A stretch of DNA of 64,000 nucleotides, from the NCBI RefSeq assembly GCF_009835145.1, contig NZ_APKE01000020.1, positions 46,137 through 110,136 on the forward strand, given 5' to 3'. Positions 46,231-55,150 of the stretch are shown one piece after another. Made by a program: the position numbers and the translations under genes. The notes under the pieces are model-generated. The model did no database searches. It worked only from the letters and a program-made list of their open reading frames with translations, and was not told the origin of the DNA. How positions within the stretch are numbered: position 1 is the first letter of the stretch; every line of letters begins with the position of its first letter. The DNA is from Profundibacterium mesophilum KAUST100406-0324 (lineage in GTDB: Bacteria; Pseudomonadota; Alphaproteobacteria; Rhodobacterales; Rhodobacteraceae).

Positions 46231-46593
46231 GGTCGATTCTGCTCCGCACCGAGCATCCACAGGTCTTGTTCAAGGGAAAAGAAACCCCCGCTTTCTGGGG
46301 ATAAGTCTGGGGGGCGCTTTTGTGTAGGCGAATTTTTCCCTTGTTCCCTTGGGGTTTCGCGGATTCGCCCAAATAATAGGCACTATTGCAAGCCATTGAA
46401 ACCATGCGTGATTTTGATTCATGCCCAGGATGCGCCGTTGTTCTTGCTGGATAAATCCCATCGCGGATGTGTTTCGCGCGCGGCGTGCACAACTGCGCGC
46501 CGCGCGCGCGAGCCAGGCGCGCCGGAGGCCTGCCCTGCCGCGAGGCTGCGCACGCCCGCGCGGCAGGACGCCAGGCGGCTGCGCCGTGCCGTC
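46231..46593. other. AT-rich intergenic region upstream of uvrC
   Basis: The uvrC-proximal part, about 46261-46460, is clearly poorer in G+C than the rest of the window. It holds a perfect 10-bp inverted repeat, CAAGGGAAAA (46271-46280) and TTTTCCCTTG (46334-46343). Inside, CCCC/GGGG (46285-46300) followed by T-rich sequence on the minus strand could end the transcript of the SDR gene at 46594. A 63-codon open frame on the minus strand has no family similarity. The region past 46480 is GC-rich with alternating CG. A promoter for uvrC is likely here, but its hexamers are not clear. Confidence 0.5.
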
Positions 46594-47376
46594 TCATTCG
46601 ACCCCGAGCACGTCCGGCGTCTGCCAACACAGATGCTGCCCGCCATCGATGCAGAGCAACTGTCCGGTGACCGCGCGCGCATCGAGCAGGTAGCCGAGCG
46701 CCGCGGTGATGTCCTGCGGATCGGCGCCGCGCCCAAGCACTGTGGCGGCGCGCTGCGCATCGAAATGCGCCTGCGACTGGCGCGCGCCGCGCAAGGTGGG
46801 GCCGGGCCCGATCGCGTTGACCCTGATACGCGGGGCGAGCCCCTGCGCCGCGGTGCGCGTGAAGGCCCAGAGTCCCATCTTGGCGAGGGTGTAGGTCATG
46901 AATTCGGGGGTCGGCTTGCGCACTCTCTGGTCGACCATGTTGACCACCAGCCCCGATGCGACGGGCTCACCGGCCGCATCGTGCGCGGCTTCGGGCACCT
47001 GCGCCGCGAAGGCCTGGGTGAGCATGAAGGGCGCGCGCAGGTTCGAATCCATATGACGGTCCCAGCTTCGCGCGGTCGCGGTCTGGACCGTGTCATGCTC
47101 GAAGATCGAGGCGTTGTTCACCAGGACGCCGAGCGGCCCGCCAAGCGCCTCGGCCGCGCGGGGCACCAGCGTCTCCACGTCATCCGCGTCGAGCAGGTCG
47201 GCCCGCAACGGCACGGCGCGGCGCCCGGCATGCGCGATCTCCTTGCAGACTGCACGCGCGGGTGCTTCGGAACTGTTGTAATGCACCGCCACATCGAAGC
47301 CGCGCCCGGCGAGATGGAGAGCCATTGCGCGGCCGAGCCGCGATCCGGCGCCGGTGACGAGTGCGCGCTTGTGCAT
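46594..47376 (-). CDS. SDR oxidoreductase, pteridine reductase/FolM-like
   Basis: The 260-residue protein has the variant cofactor motif TGAGSRLGRAMALHL, where the usual TGxxxGxG is TGxxxRLG. This variant is characteristic of pteridine reductases (PTR1, FolM). Other features are VHYNSSEAPA, VNNASIFEHD, the catalytic YTLAKMGL around residue 165, RVNAIGPGPTLRG and VTGQLLCIDGGQHL. Such enzymes reduce dihydropterins or dihydrofolate with NADPH. It is minus-strand between the antiporter gene and uvrC. Confidence 0.87.
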   Translation of the reverse strand: MHKRALVTGAGSRLGRAMALHLAGRGFDVAVHYNSSEAPARAVCKEIAHAGRRAVPLRADLLDADDVETLVPRAAEALGGPLGVLVNNASIFEHDTVQTATARSWDRHMDSNLRAPFMLTQAFAAQVPEAAHDAAGEPVASGLVVNMVDQRVRKPTPEFMTYTLAKMGLWAFTRTAAQGLAPRIRVNAIGPGPTLRGARQSQAHFDAQRAATVLGRGADPQDITAALGYLLDARAVTGQLLCIDGGQHLCWQTPDVLGVE

Positions 47377-47440
47377 GGTCAGGGATCCTTTCTGTGACCC
47401 GGGGAGGGTCCGGTGTCCCGCGCGGCGGCCCGCCCGCCGG

Positions 47441-48382
47441 TCACATGATGGTTGCGTAGATGTAGGAGGCGAAGAGGGCGGTGAAGAGGATGCCCCAGCG
47501 CTTCGTCATCGACCACTGCCAGATGACGAAGGGGAAGATGAGCAGCGAGGCAGCCGCCATCACCCACAGATCGAAGCGCAGGAACTGCGGATCGACCGGG
47601 ATCGGCGCGATCAGGCCGGTGACACCGAGGATCGCGAGGAGGTTGAAGACGTTGGAGCCGATGACATTCCCCAAGGCGACATCGGCCTGCCGGCGGATCG
47701 CGGCCATCACCGTCGTCGCCAGCTCCGGCAGGGAGGTACCGACCGCCACGAGGGTCAGCCCGATAACCGAATCGCTGACCCCGTAACGGCTGGCGATCTC
47801 GGTCGCCGAGGTGACCAGCAGGTTGGCGCCGAGCGGCAGGCCGATCAACCCCCCGAGCGTGAAAGCCCCGATCTTCCACCACGGCATCTCCGGGTCGGCC
47901 TCCTCGACCTCCTCGGGGGCTGCCTCGCCGGCGCGCCGATGGGCGAGGGCGTCGCGGAACTGGTCCCCCAGAACGAGCGCCAAGACAGCCAGCAGAAGCA
48001 GCGCGTGCGGCAGGCCGATCGGGCCGAAGGCGGAGACGGCGATGAAGATGGCGGTCACCCCGAGCATCACCGCGTAGCTGCGCCGCGTGTCGCTGCCCGA
48101 CATGTCGAGCCCCGAGATCAGCGCGGGCACCCCCAGCACGAGCAGGATGTTCGCGATGTTCGAGCCCACCACATTGCCGAGCGCGAGGCCGGGCGCGCCG
48201 TCGAGGGTGGCGCGGATCGAGACGAGCATCTCCGGCGCCGAGGTCCCGAAGGCGACCACGGTGAGGCTGACGACCAGTGCCGGGATCCCGAGCCTGAGCG
48301 CGATGTTCACCGCGCCCCGTACAAGGGCGTCTCCGGCGAAGACCAGAATGATTAGGCCGAGCGCGGCCACCAGGAATTCCAT
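47441..48382 (-). CDS. Calcium/sodium antiporter family protein (YrbG-like)
   Basis: The 313-residue inner-membrane protein has about ten helices and the two inverted alpha repeats of the Ca2+:cation antiporter superfamily: VVAFGTSAPEMLVSI with GNVVGSNIANILLVLG in the first half, and VAVGTSLPELATTV with GNVIGSNVFNLLAILG in the second. These carry the ion-binding Glu and Asn/Ser residues. The ATG at 48382 has AAAGGG upstream and follows the stop of a 54-residue zinc-ribbon gene after one base. Confidence 0.95.
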   Translation of the reverse strand: MEFLVAALGLIILVFAGDALVRGAVNIALRLGIPALVVSLTVVAFGTSAPEMLVSIRATLDGAPGLALGNVVGSNIANILLVLGVPALISGLDMSGSDTRRSYAVMLGVTAIFIAVSAFGPIGLPHALLLLAVLALVLGDQFRDALAHRRAGEAAPEEVEEADPEMPWWKIGAFTLGGLIGLPLGANLLVTSATEIASRYGVSDSVIGLTLVAVGTSLPELATTVMAAIRRQADVALGNVIGSNVFNLLAILGVTGLIAPIPVDPQFLRFDLWVMAAASLLIFPFVIWQWSMTKRWGILFTALFASYIYATIM

Positions 48383-48383
48383 G

Positions 48384-48548
48384 TCAACCCTTTCCGGCAC
48401 CGCAAGCGCAAGGGCCCTTGCCGATCGCGTAGCGCCCGCAACCGGGGCATTTCATGCTGCGCAGCTTCTGCTGGCCGGGAAAGCGGAGCTTGCCGAACAT
48501 GGCCATGATGACCATGCCGATGAGAAAGAGTGTGACCACCTTGATCAT
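48384..48548 (-). CDS. 54-residue membrane protein with zinc ribbon
   Basis: Minus-strand reading gives MIKVVTLFLIGMVIMAMFGK as an N-terminal hydrophobic helix. A basic linker (LRFPGQQKLRSMK) and a zinc-ribbon-like CPGCGRYAIGKGPCACG follow. The four cysteines occur as CxxC and CxC. The gene fits exactly between the S49 peptidase stop (four bases upstream) and the antiporter start (one base downstream), so the three are co-translated. Similar short proteins occur in Rhodobacterales from memory. A role as a small accessory or regulator is only a guess. Confidence 0.85.
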   Translation of the reverse strand: MIKVVTLFLIGMVIMAMFGKLRFPGQQKLRSMKCPGCGRYAIGKGPCACGAGKG

Positions 48549-48552
48549 CGTA

Positions 48553-49350
48553 TCAAAGCCCGTACCTGGCGGCGGCGATGCGCGTTTCGATGGTAGAGAG
48601 CGCGCTGTCCGCCAAGCCCGCGCCGAACCGGCTGAGGAAGGGGCGTCGCTGCTGGTAGTTTGCCAGCCGCAGATCGGGCCCGAAACGCTTCTTGAGCACC
48701 GGGACCATATGGCCGATCCCGTCGATCAGGCCCAGCTCGACCGCGGTCTGCCCGATCCAGAACTCGCCGTTGAAAAGATCAATCTCGGAAGTCAGTTTTC
48801 CGCCCCGGCGCCGCTTCACCTGGTCGATGAAGGCGCCGTGGATCTGCTCTTGCAAACGGCGAAGGCGAGCCACGTCCTCGGTCTTTTCCGGCGCGAAGGG
48901 ATCGAGCGTGCTCTTGGAATTGCCGGCGGTGTAGACGCGGCGCTCGATTCCGTGACGGCGGATCAGCTCGTCAAAGCCGAATCCCGCCGAGATCACCCCG
49001 ATGGAGCCGACGATCGAGGTCTCGTCCGCGTAGATCTCGTCCGCCGCCGTGGCCAGCCAGTAGCCCCCGGATGCGGCGACATCCTCGACGAATGCGAGCA
49101 CCGGTACGCCCTTCTCCTCGCCAAGGCGCCGGATGCGCGCGGCGATCAGGGCACTCTGCGCGGGGCTGCCTCCCGGCGAGTTCAGCACGAGGGCGACGCC
49201 GCTGGGCTTGCCGCGCCGAAAGGCCTTCTCGATCACCGGCGCGAGCGTGGCGTCGTTCAGGCGGTTCGGACCGCTCGATGCGATCATGCCCTGAAGGCGG
49301 ATCACCGAGACCAGCGGACCGGATTTGAGGAAGGGGATGAAGCGTTTCAT
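48553..49350 (-). CDS. S49-family signal peptide peptidase (short SppA type)
   Basis: The 265-residue membrane-associated serine protease has the S49 core: LNSPGGSPAQSALIAARI near residue 75, the Lys/Ser region AFVEDVAASGGYWLATAADEIYA and SIVGSIGVI with the nucleophilic Ser around residue 130, and GNSKSTLDPFAPEK. It is the short form rather than the tandem E. coli SppA. It degrades cleaved signal peptides or other membrane peptides. The ATG at 49350 has GGGAGAG upstream. It starts the sppA-zinc-ribbon-antiporter operon. Confidence 0.93.
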   Translation of the reverse strand: MKRFIPFLKSGPLVSVIRLQGMIASSGPNRLNDATLAPVIEKAFRRGKPSGVALVLNSPGGSPAQSALIAARIRRLGEEKGVPVLAFVEDVAASGGYWLATAADEIYADETSIVGSIGVISAGFGFDELIRRHGIERRVYTAGNSKSTLDPFAPEKTEDVARLRRLQEQIHGAFIDQVKRRRGGKLTSEIDLFNGEFWIGQTAVELGLIDGIGHMVPVLKKRFGPDLRLANYQQRRPFLSRFGAGLADSALSTIETRIAAARYGL

Positions 49351-49410
49351 TCTCTCCCATGTAGAGCCTGCCGGGGCGGGCAACAAGGCGCGCGGCACCG
49401 CATCGGCCGT

Positions 49411-50172
49411 TCAACCCCTGATGCGGTAGCCGGTGCGGAAGATCCACCAGATCACCCCGATGCACAGCGCGGTGAAGAGCACGATCGCCGCGAGGCTCCA
49501 CCCGAGCGCGACATCCGACATGCCGAAGAAGGACCAGCGGAAACCCGAGACCAGATAGACGACCGGATTGAACAGGGTCACCGTCTGCCAGACCGGGGGC
49601 AGCATGGTGATCGAGTAAAACGAGCCCCCCAGGAAGACGAGCGGCGTGACGACGAGCAGCGGCACGAGCTGCAGCTGCTCGAAGTTCTGCGCCCAGATGC
49701 CGATGATGAAGCCGAACAGGCTGAAACTCAGGCAGGTCAGCACCAGGAAGGTGATCATCCAGACCGGGTGCGCGATCTGCAGGTCGACGAAGAAGAAGGC
49801 GGTGCCGAGGATGATCAGGCCGATCATCAGCGATTTGGTGGCCGCCGCCAGCACGTAGCCGGCGGTGATCTCGAGGAAGGAAGCCGGCGCCGAGAGCAGC
49901 TCGTAGATCGTGCCGATGAACTTGGGGAAGTAGATCCCGAAGCTGGCATTGCTGACCGACTGAACGAGCACGCTGAGCATGATCAGCCCCGGCACGATGA
50001 AGGCGCCGTAGGAGATGCCTTCCACCTCGTCGATGCGGCTGCCGATAGCGGCGCCGAAAACCACGAAATAGAGCGAGGTGGAGAGCACCGGCGAGACGAT
50101 GCTCTGGAGCAGGGTGCGGAAGGTGCGGGCCATCTCGAAGACGTAGATGGCGCGGACCGCTTCGAGATTCAT
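49411..50172 (-). CDS. ABC-2-type exporter permease
   Basis: The 253-residue protein has six hydrophobic helices and the ABC-2 permease pattern. It starts [22 protein letters not shown] and has the family motif [20 protein letters not shown] followed by [11 protein letters not shown]. It resembles YadH. Its start overlaps the ATPase stop by one base (TGATG), so the pair forms one exporter. The substrate is unknown. Confidence 0.94.
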   Translation of the reverse strand: MNLEAVRAIYVFEMARTFRTLLQSIVSPVLSTSLYFVVFGAAIGSRIDEVEGISYGAFIVPGLIMLSVLVQSVSNASFGIYFPKFIGTIYELLSAPASFLEITAGYVLAAATKSLMIGLIILGTAFFFVDLQIAHPVWMITFLVLTCLSFSLFGFIIGIWAQNFEQLQLVPLLVVTPLVFLGGSFYSITMLPPVWQTVTLFNPVVYLVSGFRWSFFGMSDVALGWSLAAIVLFTALCIGVIWWIFRTGYRIRG

Positions 50173-51098
50173 CAGCTGTCCTTCCGAACGATGTCGGTGA
50201 AGATGTCCTCGAGCGAGCTTTGCCGCGTCTGCACGTCGCGCAGTTGCAGTCCCGCCGCCGAGATGTCGGAGAGCAGCTTAGTGATCCCGGTGCGCTCTCC
50301 TTGCGTGTCATAGGTATAGACGAGGCTGCCGCCATCCTTGCCGAGCGTGAGATCGTAGCCCGCGAGCTGCTCGGGGATCCGCTCGGTGGGATGCTGCAGC
50401 TCGATCACCATCTGCTTGGCGCCGAGACGGCGCATCAGTTCGGCCTTCTTCTCCACGAGGAGGATCTCGCCTTGCGCGATGATCCCGATGCGGTCGGCGA
50501 TCGCTTCCGCCTCCTCGATGTAATGGGTGGTCAGGATGATGGTGACCCCGTCGGCCTGGAGCTTGCGCACCGTCTCCCACATGTCGCGGCGCAGCTCCAC
50601 GTCGACGCCAGCCGTCGGCTCGTCGAGAAAGAGCACCCGCGGCTCGTGGCTGAGCGCCTTGGCGATGAGCACGCGCCGCTTCATCCCCCCCGAAAGCTCG
50701 ATCACCTTGGCATCTCGCTTGTCCCACAGCGACAGCTGGCGCAGGACTTTCTCGATATGCGCATCGTCCCTTGGGCGCCCGAAGAGCCCGCGCGAGAAGC
50801 GCACCGTGTTCATCACCTTCTCGAAGGGCTCGAGATTGATTTCCTGCGGCACGAGGCCGATCAGGCGGCGGGCGCCGCGATATTGCGCGATCGTGTCGTG
50901 ACCCCCGACGGTGACATGGCCGGCGGTCTGCCTGACGATGCCGCAAATGGCGGAGATCAAGGTTGTCTTGCCGGCGCCGTTGGGGCCGAGCAGGGCGAGG
51001 ATCTCGCCCTCGCGAATATCCAGATCGATCGATTTCAGGGCGGTGAAGCCGCTGTCATAGGTCTTCTGCAGGTCGCGGATTTCGACGATTGCGGGCAT
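50172..51098 (-). CDS. ABC transporter ATP-binding protein (YadG-like)
   Basis: The 308-residue ATPase has Walker [18 protein letters not shown] around residue 39, a Q-loop, the signature [16 protein letters not shown], Walker [13 protein letters not shown] and the H-loop [14 protein letters not shown]. The C-terminal domain ([16 protein letters not shown]) is typical for YadG-type exporters. It pairs with the ABC-2 permease just downstream. The start may be either of two adjacent ATG codons (51101 or 51098); the GAGGGA site favours the second. Confidence 0.95.
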   Translation of the reverse strand: MPAIVEIRDLQKTYDSGFTALKSIDLDIREGEILALLGPNGAGKTTLISAICGIVRQTAGHVTVGGHDTIAQYRGARRLIGLVPQEINLEPFEKVMNTVRFSRGLFGRPRDDAHIEKVLRQLSLWDKRDAKVIELSGGMKRRVLIAKALSHEPRVLFLDEPTAGVDVELRRDMWETVRKLQADGVTIILTTHYIEEAEAIADRIGIIAQGEILLVEKKAELMRRLGAKQMVIELQHPTERIPEQLAGYDLTLGKDGGSLVYTYDTQGERTGITKLLSDISAAGLQLRDVQTRQSSLEDIFTDIVRKDS

Positions 51099-51238
51099 CA
51101 TTCCCTCGCGGCTGGATCGCGGGGCCAAGCTACAGCGGCCACGGATCGGACGAAAGGGCGAAGGCCCTCGCTTGCCAGCCTGCAGCCCTGCGCCTATGCA
51201 GAGGGCTTGTTCGCAAAGGCAGGGCCGGGGAGTGGAAC

Positions 51239-52126
51239 ATGATCCAGATCGTTATGGTGAAATGGGGCAGCAAGTATTCCGCGAACTACGTCAACGGGAT
51301 CGCCGCCGAGACCCGGGTGCGCACGCAGGCCGCAACGCGCTTCATCTGCTACACCGATGACGGGACGGGCATCGCGCCGGGGGTGGAGGTGCGTCCCTTT
51401 CCCGAGTTCGGCATACCGCTGAAGGCGCTGACCGGGCGCAACGGCTCGCTTCCGAAGATGTCGATGTTCATGCGCGGTCAGCTCGAGGAGGGCGTGCCGA
51501 CCATCTACATCGATCTCGATACCTCCATCCTGGGAGATGTCGCGCGGCTCGCCGAGTGCCTGGAGCGGCGGCGGGCGGTCTATTTCCTGCAGCGCCATGC
51601 CGTGCCCTACTGGCGCGCGAAGGGGCTCGTGGACCGGATCGCGCCCGAGCGGTATTACCTTGGCAATACCGCGGTCATGGCCTTCTACCCCGAGGACACC
51701 TACCAGATCGCCGATCTCTTCCTCGAGAAATACCCCGCATGGGCCGCAGGGGAGCCCGGCGTCAGCGCGCGCGAGGCCAAGCTCTTCAAGGGCGGCAACG
51801 AGCTTCTCGTCTCGGCCATGGCCCGTGACATCACGCGGGTCTTTCCGCGCGACATGGCCATCAAGTTCACCCAGGAATACATGGCGCCGAGCTTCGGTCT
51901 GGCCGAGATGCGCAACCGCCTGCCGCATGTGAAGGCGCGGCGGGCGCGGCAGGTTGCGCTGACCTATCATGGCGAGCCGCTCAAGCCCGAGCATCTCGTG
52001 GACAAGACCGATGGCGAGCGGGTGGTCTTCAAGCATCACAAGACGATCTGGCGCTATCCGCGGATCAGCGCCTATTGGCGGCGGGTGATCGACGGGGTGA
52101 TGCCCGTCTCCGAGGAAACGCGCTAG
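51239..52126 (+). CDS. Glycosyltransferase-like protein (nucleotide-diphospho-sugar transferase type)
   Basis: The 295-residue protein begins [20 protein letters not shown] and has an early beta strand ([13 protein letters not shown]). A DxD-type metal motif lies in [13 protein letters not shown] around residue 88, and [11 protein letters not shown] and [12 protein letters not shown] follow. This pattern fits a GT-A-fold glycosyltransferase, cytosolic and without membrane helices. Donor and acceptor are unknown. It is divergent from the ABC exporter, and its last bases overlap the stop of the convergent TRAP permease. Confidence 0.75.
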   Translation: MIQIVMVKWGSKYSANYVNGIAAETRVRTQAATRFICYTDDGTGIAPGVEVRPFPEFGIPLKALTGRNGSLPKMSMFMRGQLEEGVPTIYIDLDTSILGDVARLAECLERRRAVYFLQRHAVPYWRAKGLVDRIAPERYYLGNTAVMAFYPEDTYQIADLFLEKYPAWAAGEPGVSAREAKLFKGGNELLVSAMARDITRVFPRDMAIKFTQEYMAPSFGLAEMRNRLPHVKARRARQVALTYHGEPLKPEHLVDKTDGERVVFKHHKTIWRYPRISAYWRRVIDGVMPVSEETR

Positions 52127-53481
52127 CCCGCCAGCAGCCGTGGCAGCCACAGCGTCAGTCCCGGCAGCGCAAGGAGGATCGCCACGCGCAGCAGCTCGGC
52201 GCCGAAGAAGGGCAGCACGCCCCTGAAGGTCCGCCCCATCGGCACGCCCGGCGCCAGCGAGGAGATGACGAAGACGTTCATCCCCACCGGCGGGGTGATG
52301 AGGCCAAGCTCGACCACGATCAGCGCGAGGATGCCGAACCAGATTTTCAGCTCCTCGGTGCTCATCCCGAAAGCGCCCTCGGGGCCGGTATAGAGCCCGC
52401 CGTTCAGCTCGGTCAGAACGGGCCAGAAGAACGGGATCACCAGCAGGATCATCGACAGGCTGTCCATCAGGCAGCCCAGCACGATCAGCGCGGCCAGCAG
52501 GAGCAGCATCACCGTCATCGGCGCCATGCCGGAGGCAAGGATCCAGTCGGCCGTCGCCTGCGGCAGGCCGATCCGGCTCATGAAGATCTTCATCAGCTCG
52601 GCGCCCAGCAGGATGAGGTAGATCATCCCCGCCGTGCCGGCCGTCTCGCGCAGTGCCGCGCCCAACTCGGCCCATCCGATCCGGCGGCGCAGCGCGCCGT
52701 AGAGCCAGACCAGCGCGACCCCGACAGCGGCCGCCGGTGTGGGGTTGTAGAGCCCGCCATAAATGCCCCCGAGGACGATCCCGAAGATGGCGAGCACCGG
52801 CAGCACCCCGAGGCTGGCTTCGCGCAGCTCGCCGGCGGGCAAGGCGCCGCCACGCGGGGCCGCGGCGGGGCGCAGCGTGGCATAGAGCGCGACCACGCCC
52901 AGAAAAAGCAGAACCGCCAGCAGCCCCGGAAGCATCGCCGCCGCGAACATGGTCACGACATTCGCCTCGACGATGATCGCGTAGAGGATCAGCACGACCG
53001 AGGGCGGGATCAGGATGCCGAGGACCCCGCCCGCGGCGAGCGTGCCGGTTGCCAGGGCCCCGTCATAGCCCGCGCGCTGCAGCTCGGGCAGCGCCACCTT
53101 GCCCATGGTCGATGCGGTGGCCAGCGACGAGCCGCAAACCGCGCCGAAGCCGGCGCATCCCGCGATCGCCGCCATCGCGGTGCCGCCCGGAAGGCGCCCC
53201 AGCCAGGCATTCGCGGCGCGGAAAAGCGCGGTGCTCATTCCCGCATGCGAGGCGAGCGCGCCCATCAGCACGAACATCGGCACGACGCTCAGGTCGTAGA
53301 TCGAGAACTGCCCGTAGGCGAGGGTCTTCAGCTGGTTGAGCACCAGCGCGCTGCCATTGACCAGCATCACCCCGATGCCGCCCACCAGGATCATCGCGTA
53401 GGCGATCGGCATGCGGATCGCGATGAGCAGCACCAGCAGGCCCAGCGCGGCCGAGCCGAAGAGAATGGGATCGTCGATCAT
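52123..53481 (-). CDS. TRAP transporter large permease (DctM)
   Basis: The 452-residue protein has 11-12 helices and the DctM pattern: MPIAYAMILVGGIGVML, AVCGSSLATASTMGKVALPE, GVLGILIPPSVVLILYAI and, near the end, VVELGLITPPVGMNVFVIS. With the DctQ subunit it carries substrate across the inner membrane using a sodium gradient. It follows dctQ after 18 bp. Its stop overlaps the convergent glycosyltransferase-like gene by three bases. Confidence 0.96.
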   Translation of the reverse strand: MIDDPILFGSAALGLLVLLIAIRMPIAYAMILVGGIGVMLVNGSALVLNQLKTLAYGQFSIYDLSVVPMFVLMGALASHAGMSTALFRAANAWLGRLPGGTAMAAIAGCAGFGAVCGSSLATASTMGKVALPELQRAGYDGALATGTLAAGGVLGILIPPSVVLILYAIIVEANVVTMFAAAMLPGLLAVLLFLGVVALYATLRPAAAPRGGALPAGELREASLGVLPVLAIFGIVLGGIYGGLYNPTPAAAVGVALVWLYGALRRRIGWAELGAALRETAGTAGMIYLILLGAELMKIFMSRIGLPQATADWILASGMAPMTVMLLLLAALIVLGCLMDSLSMILLVIPFFWPVLTELNGGLYTGPEGAFGMSTEELKIWFGILALIVVELGLITPPVGMNVFVISSLAPGVPMGRTFRGVLPFFGAELLRVAILLALPGLTLWLPRLLAG

Positions 53482-53499
53482 GAAAGGCTCCGCTGCGTC

Positions 53500-54009
53500 C
53501 TAATGGCCCGGTGCGGCGATGCGGGCCAGCCGCTCGGCAGCGGTGACGGCCGCGCAGAGCGCGAGAAGCGCGATCGAGGCAAGGATCGGCAGGAAGGCGA
53601 TCCAGTGCGGGAACTGCACGATGGCGGTGGTATAGTCATAGCTCTTCTGATCGAGCATGCCGAGATACATCCGCCAGCCCAGCAGCAGCGCGAAGGCCAT
53701 GGCCACCAGCGCGGCCAGCAGGCCGAAGGCCGCGACCAGCCGCACCGGGGCGCGCTGCGTGAAGATGTCCGCCGAAACATTGGCATCCGTGATCTGCACG
53801 AAGGGGAGGAAGGCGAATACCGCCACCGCCGTGCCGACCTCGGTCAATTCGAAATCCCCCGCGAAGGGTTTGCCGAAAAGCCCGCCGATGACCGAGGCGA
53901 CATTGATGGCGACGACGAGCAGAAGCAGCGCGCCGCCCGCCATCGCCCAGAGGGTGGCCGCCCGTTCGACGGCCAGGGGCAGGCCCGTGCGGCTGGCGGA
54001 CGCGGACAT
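53500..54009 (-). CDS. TRAP transporter small permease (DctQ)
   Basis: The 169-residue protein has four hydrophobic helices (residues about 20-40, 55-75, 90-115 and 135-160). It has the DctQ features FELTEVGTAVAVFAFLPFVQ and ADIFTQRAPVRL. It joins the large permease to form the membrane part of the transporter. The ATG follows the stop of the binding-protein gene with no gap (TAGATG). Confidence 0.93.
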   Translation of the reverse strand: MSASASRTGLPLAVERAATLWAMAGGALLLLVVAINVASVIGGLFGKPFAGDFELTEVGTAVAVFAFLPFVQITDANVSADIFTQRAPVRLVAAFGLLAALVAMAFALLLGWRMYLGMLDQKSYDYTTAIVQFPHWIAFLPILASIALLALCAAVTAAERLARIAAPGH

Positions 54010-55047
54010 CTACTGCGCGCTCGCGTGCTCTTTCACGAGGGCGCGGGCCTTCTCGACCAGCGCCGCGCCGTCGATCCCGGCGCCCGAGACCTCCTCGATC
54101 CAGCGATCGACAACCGGGGCAACCGCGTCGCGGAAGGCCTGCGTCTCTTCTTCGGTCAGGGTGATATGGGTGTTGCCCGCCGCGACCGCCATCTCGATGC
54201 CCTTGTCGTCGTTTTCCCGCCAGACGCGGCCCATCTCGGTCAGCCATTCGGGGCCCGAGGCGTCGCGGAAGGCCTGTTTGATGTCATCGGGCAGCTCGGC
54301 CCAGCGCGCGGCGTTCATCGACATCTGGAAGGCGGTCGTGCCGAGGCGCTCCTTGTCGGCGCCCTCGATATCGTAATCGGTCTGCTGCTCGAGCCGCAGG
54401 GGGGCGATGATTTCCCACGGGATCAGCGCGCCGTCGACGACGCCCTTCTGAAGCGCGGGCGGAAGCTCGGGCACCGGCATGGCAACCGGGGAGGCGCCGA
54501 GCGCCTCGATCACCCAGGCGCCCGTGCGGGTGGGGATGCGGAGCTTCTTGCCGGCGAGATCGCCGGGGCGGCGCACCTCGGTGTCGCGCATCTGGATCGC
54601 CTGGCCCGCATGGACATGCAGGAACATGACCTCCAGTCCCTTGTACTCCTCCGCCAGGTCGCTCTCGAACATTTCGGACAGGGCGAGGTTGGCGGCGGTG
54701 ACGTCGTTGACGAAGACGCTCGGCAGCTCGATCACCTCGGTGCGCGGAAACTGCCCCGGTGTGTAGCCATTGACGGTCCAGATGATGTCCACCACCCCGT
54801 CGCGGGCCTGCTGGACCAGTTCGGGCGGGCGGCCGCCGAGCGTCATCGAGGGGAAGATCTCGATCTTCACCCGGCCGCCGGAGGCCTCCTCGACGGCGCG
54901 GGCCCAGGGGGCCACCGTGTCGGTATGGGTGGGTGAATTGGCGCTCAGGAAGTGATGCAGCTTGAAGGTGTATTCCTGCGCCATGGCCCCGGATGCGGCG
55001 AGGGCAAGTGTCGCCGCAGCAGCGGCCAGGAAGGTCTTGGCGATCAT
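54010..55047 (-). CDS. TRAP transporter substrate-binding protein (DctP)
   Basis: The 345-residue periplasmic protein has a signal peptide ending in SGAMAQE and a DctP fold: YTFKLHHFLSANSPTHTDTV, GRVKIEIFPSMTLGGRPPEL, the conserved Arg motif DLAGKKLRIPTRTGAWVIEALGA, and VVDGALIPWEI. The Arg binds the carboxylate of the ligand, so an organic acid is likely. Specificity is unknown. An alternative ATG at 55059 is possible. It precedes dctQ and dctM in one operon, and the adjacent SAF-domain dehydrogenase may act on the imported compound. Confidence 0.95.
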   Translation of the reverse strand: MIAKTFLAAAAATLALAASGAMAQEYTFKLHHFLSANSPTHTDTVAPWARAVEEASGGRVKIEIFPSMTLGGRPPELVQQARDGVVDIIWTVNGYTPGQFPRTEVIELPSVFVNDVTAANLALSEMFESDLAEEYKGLEVMFLHVHAGQAIQMRDTEVRRPGDLAGKKLRIPTRTGAWVIEALGASPVAMPVPELPPALQKGVVDGALIPWEIIAPLRLEQQTDYDIEGADKERLGTTAFQMSMNAARWAELPDDIKQAFRDASGPEWLTEMGRVWRENDDKGIEMAVAAGNTHITLTEEETQAFRDAVAPVVDRWIEEVSGAGIDGAALVEKARALVKEHASAQ

Positions 55048-55150
55048 CTGGAGTCCCATCTGGATGCGAAGGCCCCGATCCGGGGCGGTCGGGGCAAGTG
55101 ATGACAGCCCCGCCGCCGGTTTGGCAAGGCGGTTCTGCCGGCGCGTTCGG

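Noticed and set aside
46270..46461. A 63-codon open frame on the minus strand upstream of uvrC
   Set aside because: No recognisable family, no clear ribosome-binding site, and it overlaps inverted repeats and a terminator-like hairpin.
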